A stretch of 64,000 nt of DNA from Kitasatospora sp. MAP12-44 (GTDB taxonomy: Bacteria; Actinomycetota; Actinomycetes; Streptomycetales; Streptomycetaceae). The translations under genes and the position numbers were made by a program. This document shows positions 26,487 through 34,584 of the stretch, in pieces (positions within the stretch are counted from its first letter, which is position 1; each line of letters begins with the position of its first letter). A model generated the notes under the pieces. That model was not told the origin of the DNA and did no database searches. It worked only from the letters and a program-made list of their open reading frames with translations. The stretch spans positions 7,564,001 to 7,628,000 of the forward strand of contig NZ_JARZAE010000004.1 in the NCBI RefSeq assembly GCF_029892095.1, read 5' to 3'.

Positions 26487-26666
26487 GACGCGACTCCTTG
26501 TCGTCGGCAATGGAACGCACGGTGCCGATGGACGACATGCCGATGCGTTGATCTGGTGGTTCAGCCCGGGCTGTCGGCCTGGAGGCGGCGAACGACGCGT
26601 CCGGAGGACGCGGCGCCCGCCGTGATCGCGTCAACGACCGCTCCACGAGCGGGTGAAGGTCCCTGC

Positions 26667-26702
26667 CTAGTGCTGCCCCGCGGAAGTTCGTGGAGGGGTG
26701 TT
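26667..26702 (+). repeat. left terminal inverted repeat of the IS630-family element
   Basis: It matches the complement of 28186-28221 at 34 of 36 positions. The outermost bases include the duplicated TA target. Confidence 0.88.
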
Positions 26703-26704
26703 GA

Positions 26705-27046
26705 TCAGGGCGTGGGGTCGCCGAGGTAGAAGCCGCAGGCACAGTCCAGGGCTTCTTCCGGCGAGCCGAAGGGGAGCCCAGTGGGAAGGAAGTTGTCCTC
26801 GTACTTGCCGCTGCTGGCGAGGTAGAGGGCGAAACCCCAGGTGTGCAGGACGCCGCTGAACCGCAGACGGCACAACGGCTGCGGCTCCTCCTCGTCGGGC
26901 AACTCGCCCGCGACATAGGCGAATCCGGTGCGGAAGCGAACCTGGACGCCGCTGAGCTGGGGCCAGCGTTCCCTCGCACGGGCGCTCAGACGCTGGCGCA
27001 GGTGGTGCTGCATGGACTCGGGCGGGTTCTTCGGCACGGGGTCCAT
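26705..27046 (-). CDS. hypothetical protein, passenger within the IS630-family element
   Basis: About 113 residues: LRQRLSARARERWPQLSGVQ, VRFRTGFAYVAGELPDEEE, PLCRLRFSGVLHTWGFALYL, TGLPFGSPEEALDCACGFYL. It is a compact soluble protein of unknown function that I do not assign to a named family. The stop codon lies 3 bp inside the left inverted repeat, so the gene is wholly contained in the element and moves with it. An upstream GTG at 27067 is an alternative start. It could assist or regulate transposition, or simply be a captured host gene. Confidence 0.65.
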   Translation of the reverse strand: MDPVPKNPPESMQHHLRQRLSARARERWPQLSGVQVRFRTGFAYVAGELPDEEEPQPLCRLRFSGVLHTWGFALYLASSGKYEDNFLPTGLPFGSPEEALDCACGFYLGDPTP

Positions 27047-27115
27047 CCTGCCGGGCGCCGCCCCCACACGCCATGATCATCGCCTTGGCCATGGGGTGCG
27101 GAGGGTGCGGTGGGG

Positions 27116-28177
27116 ATGACCGAGGCGGTCATGGTGGAGCTGGACGAGACGGTGCGCGAGCGCCTGATTCGCACGGCGGCCTCGCTGAAGTCGCAAGTCC
27201 GGGCGGCGCTGCGGGCCCGGATCGTGCTGGCCGCCGCCGACGGGGGGAGCAATGGGGCCATCGCGCGCGAGCTGGAGGTCAGCGTGAACACGGTGCGCAA
27301 ATGGCGTGGCCGGTTCGCGGCCGGGGGCATGGAAGGGCTGAAGGACGCCGCGCGGTCGGGCCGACCCAGGATCTATGACTCCCACGTGCGTGTGGCGGTC
27401 GTGGCCACGGCCACCAGCGCGCCTGCGCATCCGGAGTCGACCTGGTCGCACCGGGCCATCGCCGCGAAGGTCGCCGGCACCGTCTTCGCCGCGATCTCTC
27501 CCTCCCAAGTCGGCCGGATCCTGGCGGATTTGGACCTCAAGCCGCACCGGGTGCGCGGCTGGCTCACCCGCCGCGACACCCCCGACTTCTGGGAGCGCGT
27601 CGCCGATATCTGTGACCTGTACCGCAAACCACCCGAAGGCGCGGTGGTGCTCTCCATCGACGAGAAGACCGCGATCGCCGCCCGCTCCCGCCGCCATGCC
27701 GGCCGGCCCGCCGCCCCGGGCCGGCCAGCACGCCGCGAGTTCGAGTACCGCCGCCACGGCACCGCGTCCCTGGTCGCCGCTCTGGACGTGTGCACCGGCG
27801 AGGTCCTCACTGAGATCATCACCCGCAACGACGCGGTGACCTTCACGGCCTTCCTCGACCAGCTCGACGCCGTCATCGCCCCAGGCCAGGACATCCATGT
27901 CGTGCTCGACAACGGGTCCTCCCACACCGCCAAGCACACCAAGAAGTGGCTGGCCGACCACCCGCGCTGGCACGTGCACTGGACCCCGCCGCACGCCTCC
28001 TGGCTCAACCAGGTCGAGCTGTTCTTCTCCACCCTGGCCCGCAGAGTCCTCCGGTATGGCGACTTCTCCAGCCGTGACGACCTCATCGACAAGCTGGAGA
28101 GCTTCGTGATCAACCACAACACCACTGCCAAGCCGTACCAGTGGACCTACGACGGCACCCCACTCAAGACGGCCTGA
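27116..28177 (+). CDS. IS630-family transposase
   Basis: A 353-residue transposase. The N-terminal helix-turn-helix reads NGAIARELEVSVNTVRKWRG. The DDE catalytic core has the first Asp in VVLSIDEKTAIAAR, the second in IHVVLDNGSSHTAKH and the final Glu in SWLNQVELFFSTLARRVL. All three residues are present and the frame is intact, so it is probably active. A GTG 6 bp upstream is an alternative start. Confidence 0.94.
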   Translation: MTEAVMVELDETVRERLIRTAASLKSQVRAALRARIVLAAADGGSNGAIARELEVSVNTVRKWRGRFAAGGMEGLKDAARSGRPRIYDSHVRVAVVATATSAPAHPESTWSHRAIAAKVAGTVFAAISPSQVGRILADLDLKPHRVRGWLTRRDTPDFWERVADICDLYRKPPEGAVVLSIDEKTAIAARSRRHAGRPAAPGRPARREFEYRRHGTASLVAALDVCTGEVLTEIITRNDAVTFTAFLDQLDAVIAPGQDIHVVLDNGSSHTAKHTKKWLADHPRWHVHWTPPHASWLNQVELFFSTLARRVLRYGDFSSRDDLIDKLESFVINHNTTAKPYQWTYDGTPLKTA

Positions 28178-28185
28178 TCGGTCTG

Positions 28186-28221
28186 AACACCCCTCCATGA
28201 ACTTCCGCGGAGCAGCACTAG
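28186..28221 (-). repeat. right terminal inverted repeat of the IS630-family element
   Basis: It is the complement of the left end with two mismatches. It abuts the whiB stop codon. Confidence 0.88.
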
Positions 28222-28646
28222 AGCGGCATGACGCCGGGGCTTGACCAGCGGTCCCGCCGGTTCTTGGAAGCGTGTTCCTTCTGGCGGCGGCTGATCTCGG
28301 TGCGGCGTTCGTCGGCGGTGAGTCCGGCCCAGATGGCACCGCCCGCGAGGGTGGGATTGGCGAGCGTCCACGCGAGGCACTCGCCGCGGGTGATGGTGCG
28401 ACAGTCGCCGCACAGTTGCTTCGCGGTGGCGGTTCGGGCCTCGGCATCCGGGCCTTCGGGCCAGAAGGTCTCGGGGTCGACGTCATCGCGGCGACATGGC
28501 TCGTCGCCGAGCAGCTGCGGAAACGGGACCTCGGCTCGATTGAAGAGACGAGCGGAGTCAGCGCTGGTCTCGAAGCGCGGGGCCGGATCGCGTCTCGAGC
28601 GGGCGATGGCGGCCGCACCGCCGCGTGGGCGGCTGCCGGCTGTCAT
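28218..28646 (-). CDS. WhiB-family iron-sulfur transcriptional regulator
   Basis: A 142-residue Wbl protein. It has four cysteines in the family order: C in GDEPCRRDDVDPETFWPE, then LCGDCRTITRGECLAW (C-x2-C-x7-C). The turn is GAIWAGLTADERR followed by a basic C-terminus (EISRRQKEHASKNRRDRW). The [4Fe-4S] cluster senses redox or NO, and the protein usually acts with the primary sigma factor. Its TAG stop falls on the TA target of the IS630 element; the G is supplied by the element, so the protein end is unaltered. It overlaps the upstream small gene by 4 bp (ATGA). Confidence 0.9.
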   Translation of the reverse strand: MTAGSRPRGGAAAIARSRRDPAPRFETSADSARLFNRAEVPFPQLLGDEPCRRDDVDPETFWPEGPDAEARTATAKQLCGDCRTITRGECLAWTLANPTLAGGAIWAGLTADERRTEISRRQKEHASKNRRDRWSSPGVMPL

Positions 28647-28879
28647 GACAGGGCCTTGGGAAGCACGACGGTGAGGAGGCGGTCGTCGCCAGGCCGCGTG
28701 CCGACGTCACTGCCGGAGAAGGGCGGGATGCGGGTCGATCGGTCGCGCTGTGGCCCCTCGGCGTCGAGGGTGGACCAGGCCGTGTCCTGGCCGGGCCGGT
28801 GCGCGCAGGGGCTGTGGCGGAGCGCTCCGCCCGGGCGGGCGCGGGACCCGCTCCTGCGGGCTGTGAACGTGACACGCAT
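28643..28879 (-). CDS. small hypothetical protein upstream of whiB
   Basis: A 78-residue basic, Arg/Ser/Gly/Pro-rich protein (MRVTFTARRSGSRARPGG at the start). AAGGAG lies 7 bp before the ATG and the stop overlaps the whiB start as ATGA, so it is translationally coupled to whiB. No known domain, signal peptide or membrane segment. It may be a leader for whiB translation rather than a folded protein. Confidence 0.55.
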   Translation of the reverse strand: MRVTFTARRSGSRARPGGALRHSPCAHRPGQDTAWSTLDAEGPQRDRSTRIPPFSGSDVGTRPGDDRLLTVVLPKALS

Positions 28880-29092
28880 GGTGACGCTCCTTCATCTTCA
28901 CAGTGGATGTGACGGGCGGGTGGGGCGGCCGAATCTGTCGACCGCCTCGGGGGAGTACCTGACGACGGCGCAGGCGTTCGGCCGCCCGTGACGGCTTGCT
29001 GCTGCCGACCTTGACCGCGACCGGGGCCGGCGCGGAGCCGGCGAGACCTTGGCCACCGATCCGTCGTCGATCTCTGTCGCCGGTCTCTCCGA

Positions 29093-30118
29093 CTACCCGC
29101 CGATGCTCTTGGCGGGCGCCTGTCGCCGGTGCCGTTCGGGTGGCTCGTCTCCCAGCTGTCCGTGGAGGCCGGCCGCCGGCAGGACGATCTCGAAGCAGCA
29201 ACCGCCGCTGACGTTGCGTACGCTGGCTCGCCCGGCATGCGCCTCCACGATTCCCCGGACGATCGCCAGGCCCAGCCCGGCCTGGCCGTCCATGGACGAA
29301 GCGGCTACCACGTCGGCGGTGTTCACGACATCGGCGGAACGGGACGAGACCGCAGTCCGGGCGCCGCTGCCTCGCCATCCGGGGTCGAACACCCTCCCCA
29401 ATTCGTGTTCCGGTATGCCGCCGCACTCGTCCGTGACGGAGAGCACCACGTCGTGTGCCTCCCGGTGGGCGGCGACCGCCACGACGCCTTCGGCCGGGGT
29501 GTGGCGGATGGCGTTGGTCAGCAGGTTGGCCAACACCCTGGCGATCTCCTGGTCGTCCACGTGGACGGGGGCCGGTTCGACCTGTCCGTCCAGCAGCCGC
29601 ACGCCGCGCTCGCGGGCCAGGGGGGAGGCGCCGATGATGGCATCGCCGACCAGGTCGTAGACCGAGACCCGGGAGGGTGAGAGGCTCAGCGTGCCGGTCT
29701 GCATGCGGGAGAGCTCGAAGAGGTCGTCGACCATGCAGGTGAGGCGGAGCACCTCGGTGCGGATCTGGCCGTAGTAGCGGTGCGGGTCTTCGGCGACACC
29801 GTCCTCCAGCGCTTCGGCCATCGCGCGCAGCCCGGCCAGTGGTGCACGCAGGTCGTGCGACAGCCAGGAGATGAGCTCGCGTCGGGACGATTCCAGGGCC
29901 TGTTCCCGTTGTCGGGCCTCAGCCGGTCGTGCGCCGTCGGCGCTGGCCTTCGCAGGCTCGCCCTCCATCGGCCGGGCCGGGCTCGCGGGCCGGGCACCGC
30001 TGTCGGCCGTCCGGGCTTCGCGTGTCAGCCCGCGGTTGCCGGCTCCCGGTTTCCGGCCCGGTAGTGCGGCGCGGTCGGTGGGGACTGCCTGGCGCGGGGT
30101 GGCGTGGTCGAGGCTCAC
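29093..30118 (-). CDS. soluble histidine kinase (HisKA-HATPase without membrane sensor)
   Basis: A 341-residue kinase: phosphoacceptor in ELISWLSHDLRAPLAGLRAM, then N-box VLANLLTNAIRHTP, VTDECGGIPEHELGRVFDPG and GQAGLGLAIVRGIVEAHAGR. The first 110 residues are low-complexity, with no membrane helix, unlike standard kinases. It starts at a GTG that overlaps the stop of the anti-sigma-type ATPase gene (GTGA), so the two are coupled. No response regulator is adjacent. The truncated sensor part suggests a cytoplasmic cue or a decayed gene still in frame. Confidence 0.85.
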   Translation of the reverse strand: MSLDHATPRQAVPTDRAALPGRKPGAGNRGLTREARTADSGARPASPARPMEGEPAKASADGARPAEARQREQALESSRRELISWLSHDLRAPLAGLRAMAEALEDGVAEDPHRYYGQIRTEVLRLTCMVDDLFELSRMQTGTLSLSPSRVSVYDLVGDAIIGASPLARERGVRLLDGQVEPAPVHVDDQEIARVLANLLTNAIRHTPAEGVVAVAAHREAHDVVLSVTDECGGIPEHELGRVFDPGWRGSGARTAVSSRSADVVNTADVVAASSMDGQAGLGLAIVRGIVEAHAGRASVRNVSGGCCFEIVLPAAGLHGQLGDEPPERHRRQAPAKSIGG

Positions 30119-30885
30119 GGTCGTCGTCCGTTCACGGGTCGGGGTCGGGTTCGGGGCGCTGGTCCGAGCGGAATGGGGGCGCCTGCGGTGACGCGTGGCA
30201 GGCTGCGCCGCCTCGTCCTGCCCGTTCGGCCGGGCGGTGCCGGTCGCACGGGCATGCACCTCCGGGGTCCGGAAGTCGACAGTCTGCTGAACACCCAAGG
30301 CGCCGACGTGCCCTGGAGTTGCGTGGGCTGGTGTGCGGGCCCCGGTTGCGGGGTGGTCGCCGATGCGATCTCCGACGCCACGTCAGACCCGAGTCGGGAC
30401 ACCGCTCGTCCTTCGGGCAGGACGACGCTACGCGTGATGGCGAACCAGGCCGCCTTCCCAGGGGGTTCCGTCCGAAATCCCCAGAGGCCCTGGGAAAGGG
30501 CGTGAACGATCCGCAGGCCACGGCCGCTCTCGGCGAGGGCGAGGACGGGGTCGTCGAGCTCCCCGCCCTCGTCAGCGGAAGTGGGACGACCGTCAGCCCC
30601 CAGGGACACGGCCGGGTACCGGGGGGCGCTGTCATGGACCTCGACGACGATGGCGGCCTCGGTGAGTATCAGCTTCAGACTGCAGGGAGTAGTGGCGTGA
30701 CAGTGCGCGTTGGCGGTGAGTTCGCTCGCCATGACCAGGGCGTCCTGGACCGTGTCCGGGGGAACCCCCAGGTCGGTCAGGGCGTCGTGCAGACGCCGCC
30801 GGGTCTGGGCCGTGGGGTTCGGCTCGTCAGCGCCCCAGGCATACAGGGTGCGGTGGGAGTAGCCGAGGCGGTGGTCTGTTGACAT
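30115..30885 (-). CDS. anti-sigma-type ATP-binding protein (RsbW-like HATPase_c_2)
   Basis: A 256-residue protein. The first 40 residues resemble a helix-turn-helix (GYSHRTLYAWGADEPNPTAQ). They are followed by a GHKL ATPase: VMASELTANAHCHATTPCSL is the N-box and DPVLALAESGRGLRIVHALS the G1 box. Such small ATPases in streptomycetes act as anti-sigma kinases or partners of PP2C phosphatases. The last about 90 residues are Pro/Arg rich and unstructured. It is coupled to the downstream soluble kinase. Confidence 0.82.
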   Translation of the reverse strand: MSTDHRLGYSHRTLYAWGADEPNPTAQTRRRLHDALTDLGVPPDTVQDALVMASELTANAHCHATTPCSLKLILTEAAIVVEVHDSAPRYPAVSLGADGRPTSADEGGELDDPVLALAESGRGLRIVHALSQGLWGFRTEPPGKAAWFAITRSVVLPEGRAVSRLGSDVASEIASATTPQPGPAHQPTQLQGTSAPWVFSRLSTSGPRRCMPVRPAPPGRTGRTRRRSLPRVTAGAPIPLGPAPRTRPRPVNGRRP

Positions 30886-31083
30886 GCCATGACCTCTCTC
30901 TGCGGGGCGGCCTGATCGGTGGCGAGGCCGTCTCCGTGGGCATAGCCGGCGTCACGGCCCGCTGTGCGTCCGGATGTCCCGCGGGGCCGACGCCGCGTTC
31001 AGGCCTTCGAACGGCCGGAGCGTGGCGCGGGTGACGGATCGGTCAGGCGGTTGGGTGGGATGGGCCCGTCAGTGTCCGGGGTC

Positions 31084-32478
31084 CTACTGCGTGCAGCAGG
31101 CGGGGGATGAGGTGCTGGGCTTGGCGGGGATCGTCGGTGTCACGGTCACGGTGGGTGTGCCGGTGGGCATCGGGGTGGTGCTGGGTGTGCCGGTGGGCAT
31201 CGCGGTGGTGCTGGGTGTGCCGGTGGGCATCGCGGCGGTGCTCGTGCTCGGGGTCGGCGTTGGGGGGACTTGCTGGCAGCCGAGGCTGGTGAGCGAGGCA
31301 GCGAGGCGCTGGGTGAGGAAGTCAAAGAGGCTCTGATCGGCCGCAGGGGACGCGGCCTTGGCGGTGAACGGCTGGTCGAGGTTGAGGCGTTGGCCTCCCA
31401 CGGTGGCGAGGTTGGCGCAGTACGCCTTGGGATCGCCGTCGGCGGCCGCGCTGATCGTGGGCTGGTCCACTCCCGAGCGGTAGAGGTCGGCCTTCCGCCG
31501 GCTCTGCTTGTTCTTCTCGACCACCATGGGGTCGTTGAGCGGGACCAGGGCGATCGGAGCCGTCTGGAACTTGGCTGCCTGGAGTTCGTCGAGTGCGAGC
31601 GAGGTGACCTTGCTGCCGGGGTCGGCGAGATCGGGGGCGGTCCATGGGGTGCAGCCCAGCGCCGGGTCCACGAAGTCGACCAGCAGCAGGTTGTCGCTGC
31701 CGTTGAGCAGCGTGGTGGTGTTCCGCATCCTGCGTCCGCCGCCGATGGCCGTGGAGTTCTTCGCGGTCTTCTGGGCGGTCCTGCCCCGTGCCGTGGCCAG
31801 GTACTCGGCCGTGACGTTGTCGCTCTGGTCCTGGTCGACGAGGCCGAAGTCGCGGGTGGTCGGGCAGGCCTTGCCGTCGCGGCCGGTCCCCAGGGGCGGG
31901 ACGGTGAGTTTTCCCGCTCGCTGCGCCGTGGTGGCCGCGGCGAAGAAGGCCGGGGCGTTGCAGTACGCGAACTGGCCGAAGGCCTGCCCGTTCGGCGTGC
32001 CGCCGATGCACCTGCCGGCGCGGGTCTGGCCCCGCAGGGAGAGCGTGTCGCCGTTGTATCCGAACCAGATGCCCACCACGGCGTTCGTGGGCAGGGTGGG
32101 GAGGACGGGCGCTATGGCCGGGGCGGTTCCCTTGTCGATGACCAAGGGGTTGTAGACGGAGACGGCGCCGGTGGCCGGGTCGAGCACGGTGGCCTGAACG
32201 AAAGCCGACTGGTTGGGATTGGACTCGTAGCAGGATCCTTGGGTCGGATTGGTGGCCGTCAACTTGTAGGGCGTGGCCAGGCCTTGGGCCGTGAGTGGAT
32301 TGGCCGGCACTGTGAGGGAGCAGTTCGGGTTGGGCTGGGCCGTGGGCGTGGTGGCGGCGAAGGACACGCCCAGAAGGGCGGCGCTCGCGGTGAGAACAGC
32401 ACCGAGGCCGAGGCTGAGTACGACAGCCCGCCGTCGGCCACGGGAACGATGCCTGGTGGACATCCGCGGCGATGTCAT
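31084..32478 (-). CDS. secreted eight-cysteine protein of unknown function, paralogue 3
   Basis: A 464-residue exported protein; signal region MSTRHRSRGRRRAVVLSLGL then AALLGVSFAA. It has the eight family cysteines plus two more at the extreme C-terminus (ACCTQ). Motifs: NPNCSLTVPANPL, AFVQATVLDPATGAVSVYNP, VVGIWFGYNG, FGQFAYCNAPAFF, GCTPWTAPDLADPGSKV, LFDFLTQRLAASL. The tail has three or four near-perfect AMPTGTPSTT repeats. GGAGGAA precedes the ATG. It lies 100 bp behind the haem membrane protein gene and is probably co-transcribed with it, which links the family to redox chemistry. Confidence 0.82.
   Translation of the reverse strand: MTSPRMSTRHRSRGRRRAVVLSLGLGAVLTASAALLGVSFAATTPTAQPNPNCSLTVPANPLTAQGLATPYKLTATNPTQGSCYESNPNQSAFVQATVLDPATGAVSVYNPLVIDKGTAPAIAPVLPTLPTNAVVGIWFGYNGDTLSLRGQTRAGRCIGGTPNGQAFGQFAYCNAPAFFAAATTAQRAGKLTVPPLGTGRDGKACPTTRDFGLVDQDQSDNVTAEYLATARGRTAQKTAKNSTAIGGGRRMRNTTTLLNGSDNLLLVDFVDPALGCTPWTAPDLADPGSKVTSLALDELQAAKFQTAPIALVPLNDPMVVEKNKQSRRKADLYRSGVDQPTISAAADGDPKAYCANLATVGGQRLNLDQPFTAKAASPAADQSLFDFLTQRLAASLTSLGCQQVPPTPTPSTSTAAMPTGTPSTTAMPTGTPSTTPMPTGTPTVTVTPTIPAKPSTSSPACCTQ
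31150..31241 (-). repeat. 30 bp tandem coding repeat
   Basis: About three near-identical 30 bp units encode the AMPTGTPSTT decapeptide of paralogue 3. Copy number could vary by slippage. Confidence 0.8.
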
Positions 32479-32578
32479 GTGGGGTTCCTCCAGTGAGAAG
32501 TGATCGGGGCTGATGCCCCTACGGGTGTCCTTCGTCCTGCAACCACCAGGTTCGTTCGACCGTGGACCTGGGATGTCA

Positions 32579-33352
32579 TCAGCGTGTACCCCGATCACCT
32601 GGGAAGGACCGCTGGTTGAGCCGTGATCGGGAGGGGAGGACTCGGATCAAGAAGGCGAGTAGGCAGGACAGGAAGCCTGCTGCGATTCCGATGGCGACGA
32701 GGTTGATGTGGCGTGGTTCCGGATGGACGGTGAAGATGTGCAGCCAGATCAATCCGAAGGCAACGTAGGCAAGTTGGTGAAACTTCAGCCACCGCCTGTA
32801 TCCAAGTCGTTGTTGCAGCCACACGGAGCATCCGACCGCGATGGCCAGTTCCGTGCCCAGGATGCCGAGACCGACGGGAACTCGTTGCTGGCCGCCGGTG
32901 AACGGGATGAGGAGGTTGGCGGTGTCGATGTCCCACACGGGCTGGTACGCGAAGGTCAAGCCGTGAATGGCTCCGAAGATCAACGCTGAGAGGGCGATAG
33001 TCATGTGCGCCCCGTACACCGTGCCGCGGTTGACGTTGCGCTGGAAGTAGCGCATGCGGAGCACGATGCCGAGGACGACTGTGGTCACCATCAGCACATA
33101 GGAGATGATCGCGGCCAGTCGAGCGATCTTGTGGACGCCCATGTCGTACGGAATCTGCTTGTCGTAGGCGTCCAAGGGGGAGCCCGGTATGGGAGTCGCG
33201 GCCACTGCCGGTTGCATCGCAACCAGTGATATCACCACGGCAAGAAGAACTACCGCCAGTACCGGGAGGACGTTGCCGAATCGTGCGCGGAGGCCGCTCG
33301 ACAGATTGCCCTCGATATCGACGTGGGGCAGTGTGTCGGAAATCTGGGTCAT
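32579..33352 (-). CDS. ferric reductase-like transmembrane (haem-binding) protein
   Basis: A 257-residue membrane protein with about six to seven hydrophobic segments. Histidines lie at helix positions suited to haem ligation: VYGAHMTIALSALIFGAIHG, WLKFHQLAYVAFGLIWLHIF. This is the layout of the ferric reductase-like membrane domain (NOX/FRE/YedZ superfamily), which passes electrons across the membrane through two b-type haems. It lacks its own flavin/NAD domain, so a separate electron donor is needed; the ferredoxin-reductase fusion 3 kb away is a candidate. An element nearly identical to that upstream of the fusion gene precedes it. Confidence 0.82.
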   Translation of the reverse strand: MTQISDTLPHVDIEGNLSSGLRARFGNVLPVLAVVLLAVVISLVAMQPAVAATPIPGSPLDAYDKQIPYDMGVHKIARLAAIISYVLMVTTVVLGIVLRMRYFQRNVNRGTVYGAHMTIALSALIFGAIHGLTFAYQPVWDIDTANLLIPFTGGQQRVPVGLGILGTELAIAVGCSVWLQQRLGYRRWLKFHQLAYVAFGLIWLHIFTVHPEPRHINLVAIGIAAGFLSCLLAFLIRVLPSRSRLNQRSFPGDRGTR

Positions 33353-33492
33353 GGATTTCTGGCTCCGTTGTTTCCTGCGCGTACGCCGAGGTGGGGGAAG
33401 TGGTATCGACGCGTCGGCCTTGCTCGCCGACTGGAGCCCAGAACCCGGGACGACCGGGGAGAGTCGGTCCTTCGAGCGGGAGGGCTGGCACT

Positions 33493-33563
33493 GATCGTAG
33501 GGTCACTTCGATACGGGAACGCGGGAATGCAAGAGCCGCTAACCAACCCATAAGGTTGTGCTC
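33493..33563 (-). promoter_or_regulatory. 71 bp shared upstream element, haem membrane protein operon
   Basis: Identical at 56 of 71 positions without gaps to 38630-38700, including GATCGTAGGGTCA at one end and the AACCTTATG-N-GTTG-R-TTAG 19-mer (minus strand) at the other. The block lies about 140-210 bp before the start codon. Weaker similarity continues some 40 bp toward the gene. Confidence 0.7.
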
Positions 33564-33633
33564 ACTTCAGCAACCGACGGTTGCCCGGGGCCGCGCGCTG
33601 GCGCTGTCGCCGTGAGCCCGCTGCTCGGCGTGC

Positions 33634-34584
33634 TCACCCGGTGGGCAGACCGCGCCGCAGAGATGCCCGCCACCGTCGGACGGGGATCGGGACGATGCCC
33701 AACACGCCCACGGTGCGAGGCTGTTGCGCCGGGAGCGGGTTGCGGCCGGCGAATTGCTGACCGTCTCCAAGTCCGGCGGCCGCCGGCAGCGATGAGAGTG
33801 AGGTCGGTGCACCGAGGCGCTGGATATGCGAGAGCGGCCAGGCGATCGCAACCGCTCGGCCCACCACGTTCGCCAGCGGAACGGTCCCGTGGCCGGGGTC
33901 GCTCATGTGATAGCGCGAGTCGGCCGACACGTCGCGGTGGTCGCCCATCACCCACAGCCGACCGCTGGGCACGGTTACGTTGAAGGGCCGCTGGGACGGC
34001 ACATTGCCCGGCGCGAGATAGGACTCGTCCACCGCGACGCCGTTGACGGTGACCCTGCCGCGGCCGTCGCAGCAGGCCACGGTGTCGCCGCCGATCCCGA
34101 TCACCCGCTTGATCAGATCCTGCTTGTTGTCGGAGGGCAGCAGGCCGACGAAGGAGAAGGCATCCTTCACACCGCGTAGCACTGGTCCGTCGGAGGCGTT
34201 CTGCGGACCGGCCTCCAGCCAGCCGCCAGGATCCTTGAACACCACCACGTCACCACGCTGCGGTTGGCTGCCGAGCCACGGAGTGAACTTGTCCACTACG
34301 ACCCGGTCACCGATGTCGATCGTGTTCTGCATCGAACCGGAAGGAATCACGAACAGCTGTACCAGGAAGGTCTTCAGCAGCAGAGCGATCGCCAGTGCCA
34401 CCACCGTGATCACCGGCAGCTCACGCATGCGGGATCGGTTCCTTCGGCGTGCCGCGCGCCGTGCAGTCCTGCGCCTCTCCGCACGCCCGCGAACGGCAGG
34501 CGACCGGGACGCCATCGTGTACATCTCACCGGAGGGGAAGCCATTGGCACCGAGCCCGCGCCTATCTCTGGTCTCCGTGGCCAC
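33634..34584 (-). CDS. lepB: type I signal peptidase (S26)
   Basis: A 316-residue membrane peptidase. A basic N-terminus (RRRTARRAARRRNRSR) is followed by one anchor (ITVVALAIALLLKTFLVQLF), the catalytic Ser in VIPSGSMQNTIDIGDRVVVD, box D Lys in LIKRVIGIGGDTVACC, and GDHRDVSADSRYH (box E). The C-terminal 60 residues are an extra Pro/Arg-rich tail instead of the second anchor seen in some streptomycete enzymes. The GTG start has GAGAGGGGG upstream. Placed among genes for exported redox and eight-cysteine proteins, it may be a dedicated processing enzyme. Confidence 0.9.
   Translation of the reverse strand: MATETRDRRGLGANGFPSGEMYTMASRSPAVRGRAERRRTARRAARRRNRSRMRELPVITVVALAIALLLKTFLVQLFVIPSGSMQNTIDIGDRVVVDKFTPWLGSQPQRGDVVVFKDPGGWLEAGPQNASDGPVLRGVKDAFSFVGLLPSDNKQDLIKRVIGIGGDTVACCDGRGRVTVNGVAVDESYLAPGNVPSQRPFNVTVPSGRLWVMGDHRDVSADSRYHMSDPGHGTVPLANVVGRAVAIAWPLSHIQRLGAPTSLSSLPAAAGLGDGQQFAGRNPLPAQQPRTVGVLGIVPIPVRRWRASLRRGLPTG

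Larger units (their letters stand above)
26668..28220. mobile_element. IS630-family insertion sequence with a passenger ORF
   Basis: Imperfect inverted ends (26667-26702 and 28186-28221) read CTAGTGCTGCCCCGCGGAAG and the matching complement, with two mismatches over 36 bp. The element is flanked by the TA dinucleotide typical of IS630/Tc1 insertion. It carries an intact transposase reading right and, between the left end and the transposase, a second gene on the opposite strand. The full length is about 1.55 kb, longer than usual (about 1.1-1.2 kb) because of that second gene. Confidence 0.88.

Noticed and set aside
28218..28646. WhiB truncated by the IS630 element
   Set aside because: Restoring the empty site still gives TAG at the same codon, so the C-terminus is native.
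31150..31241. Tandem 30 bp units as a CRISPR array
   Set aside because: There are no spacers, and the units are in frame within a coding tail.
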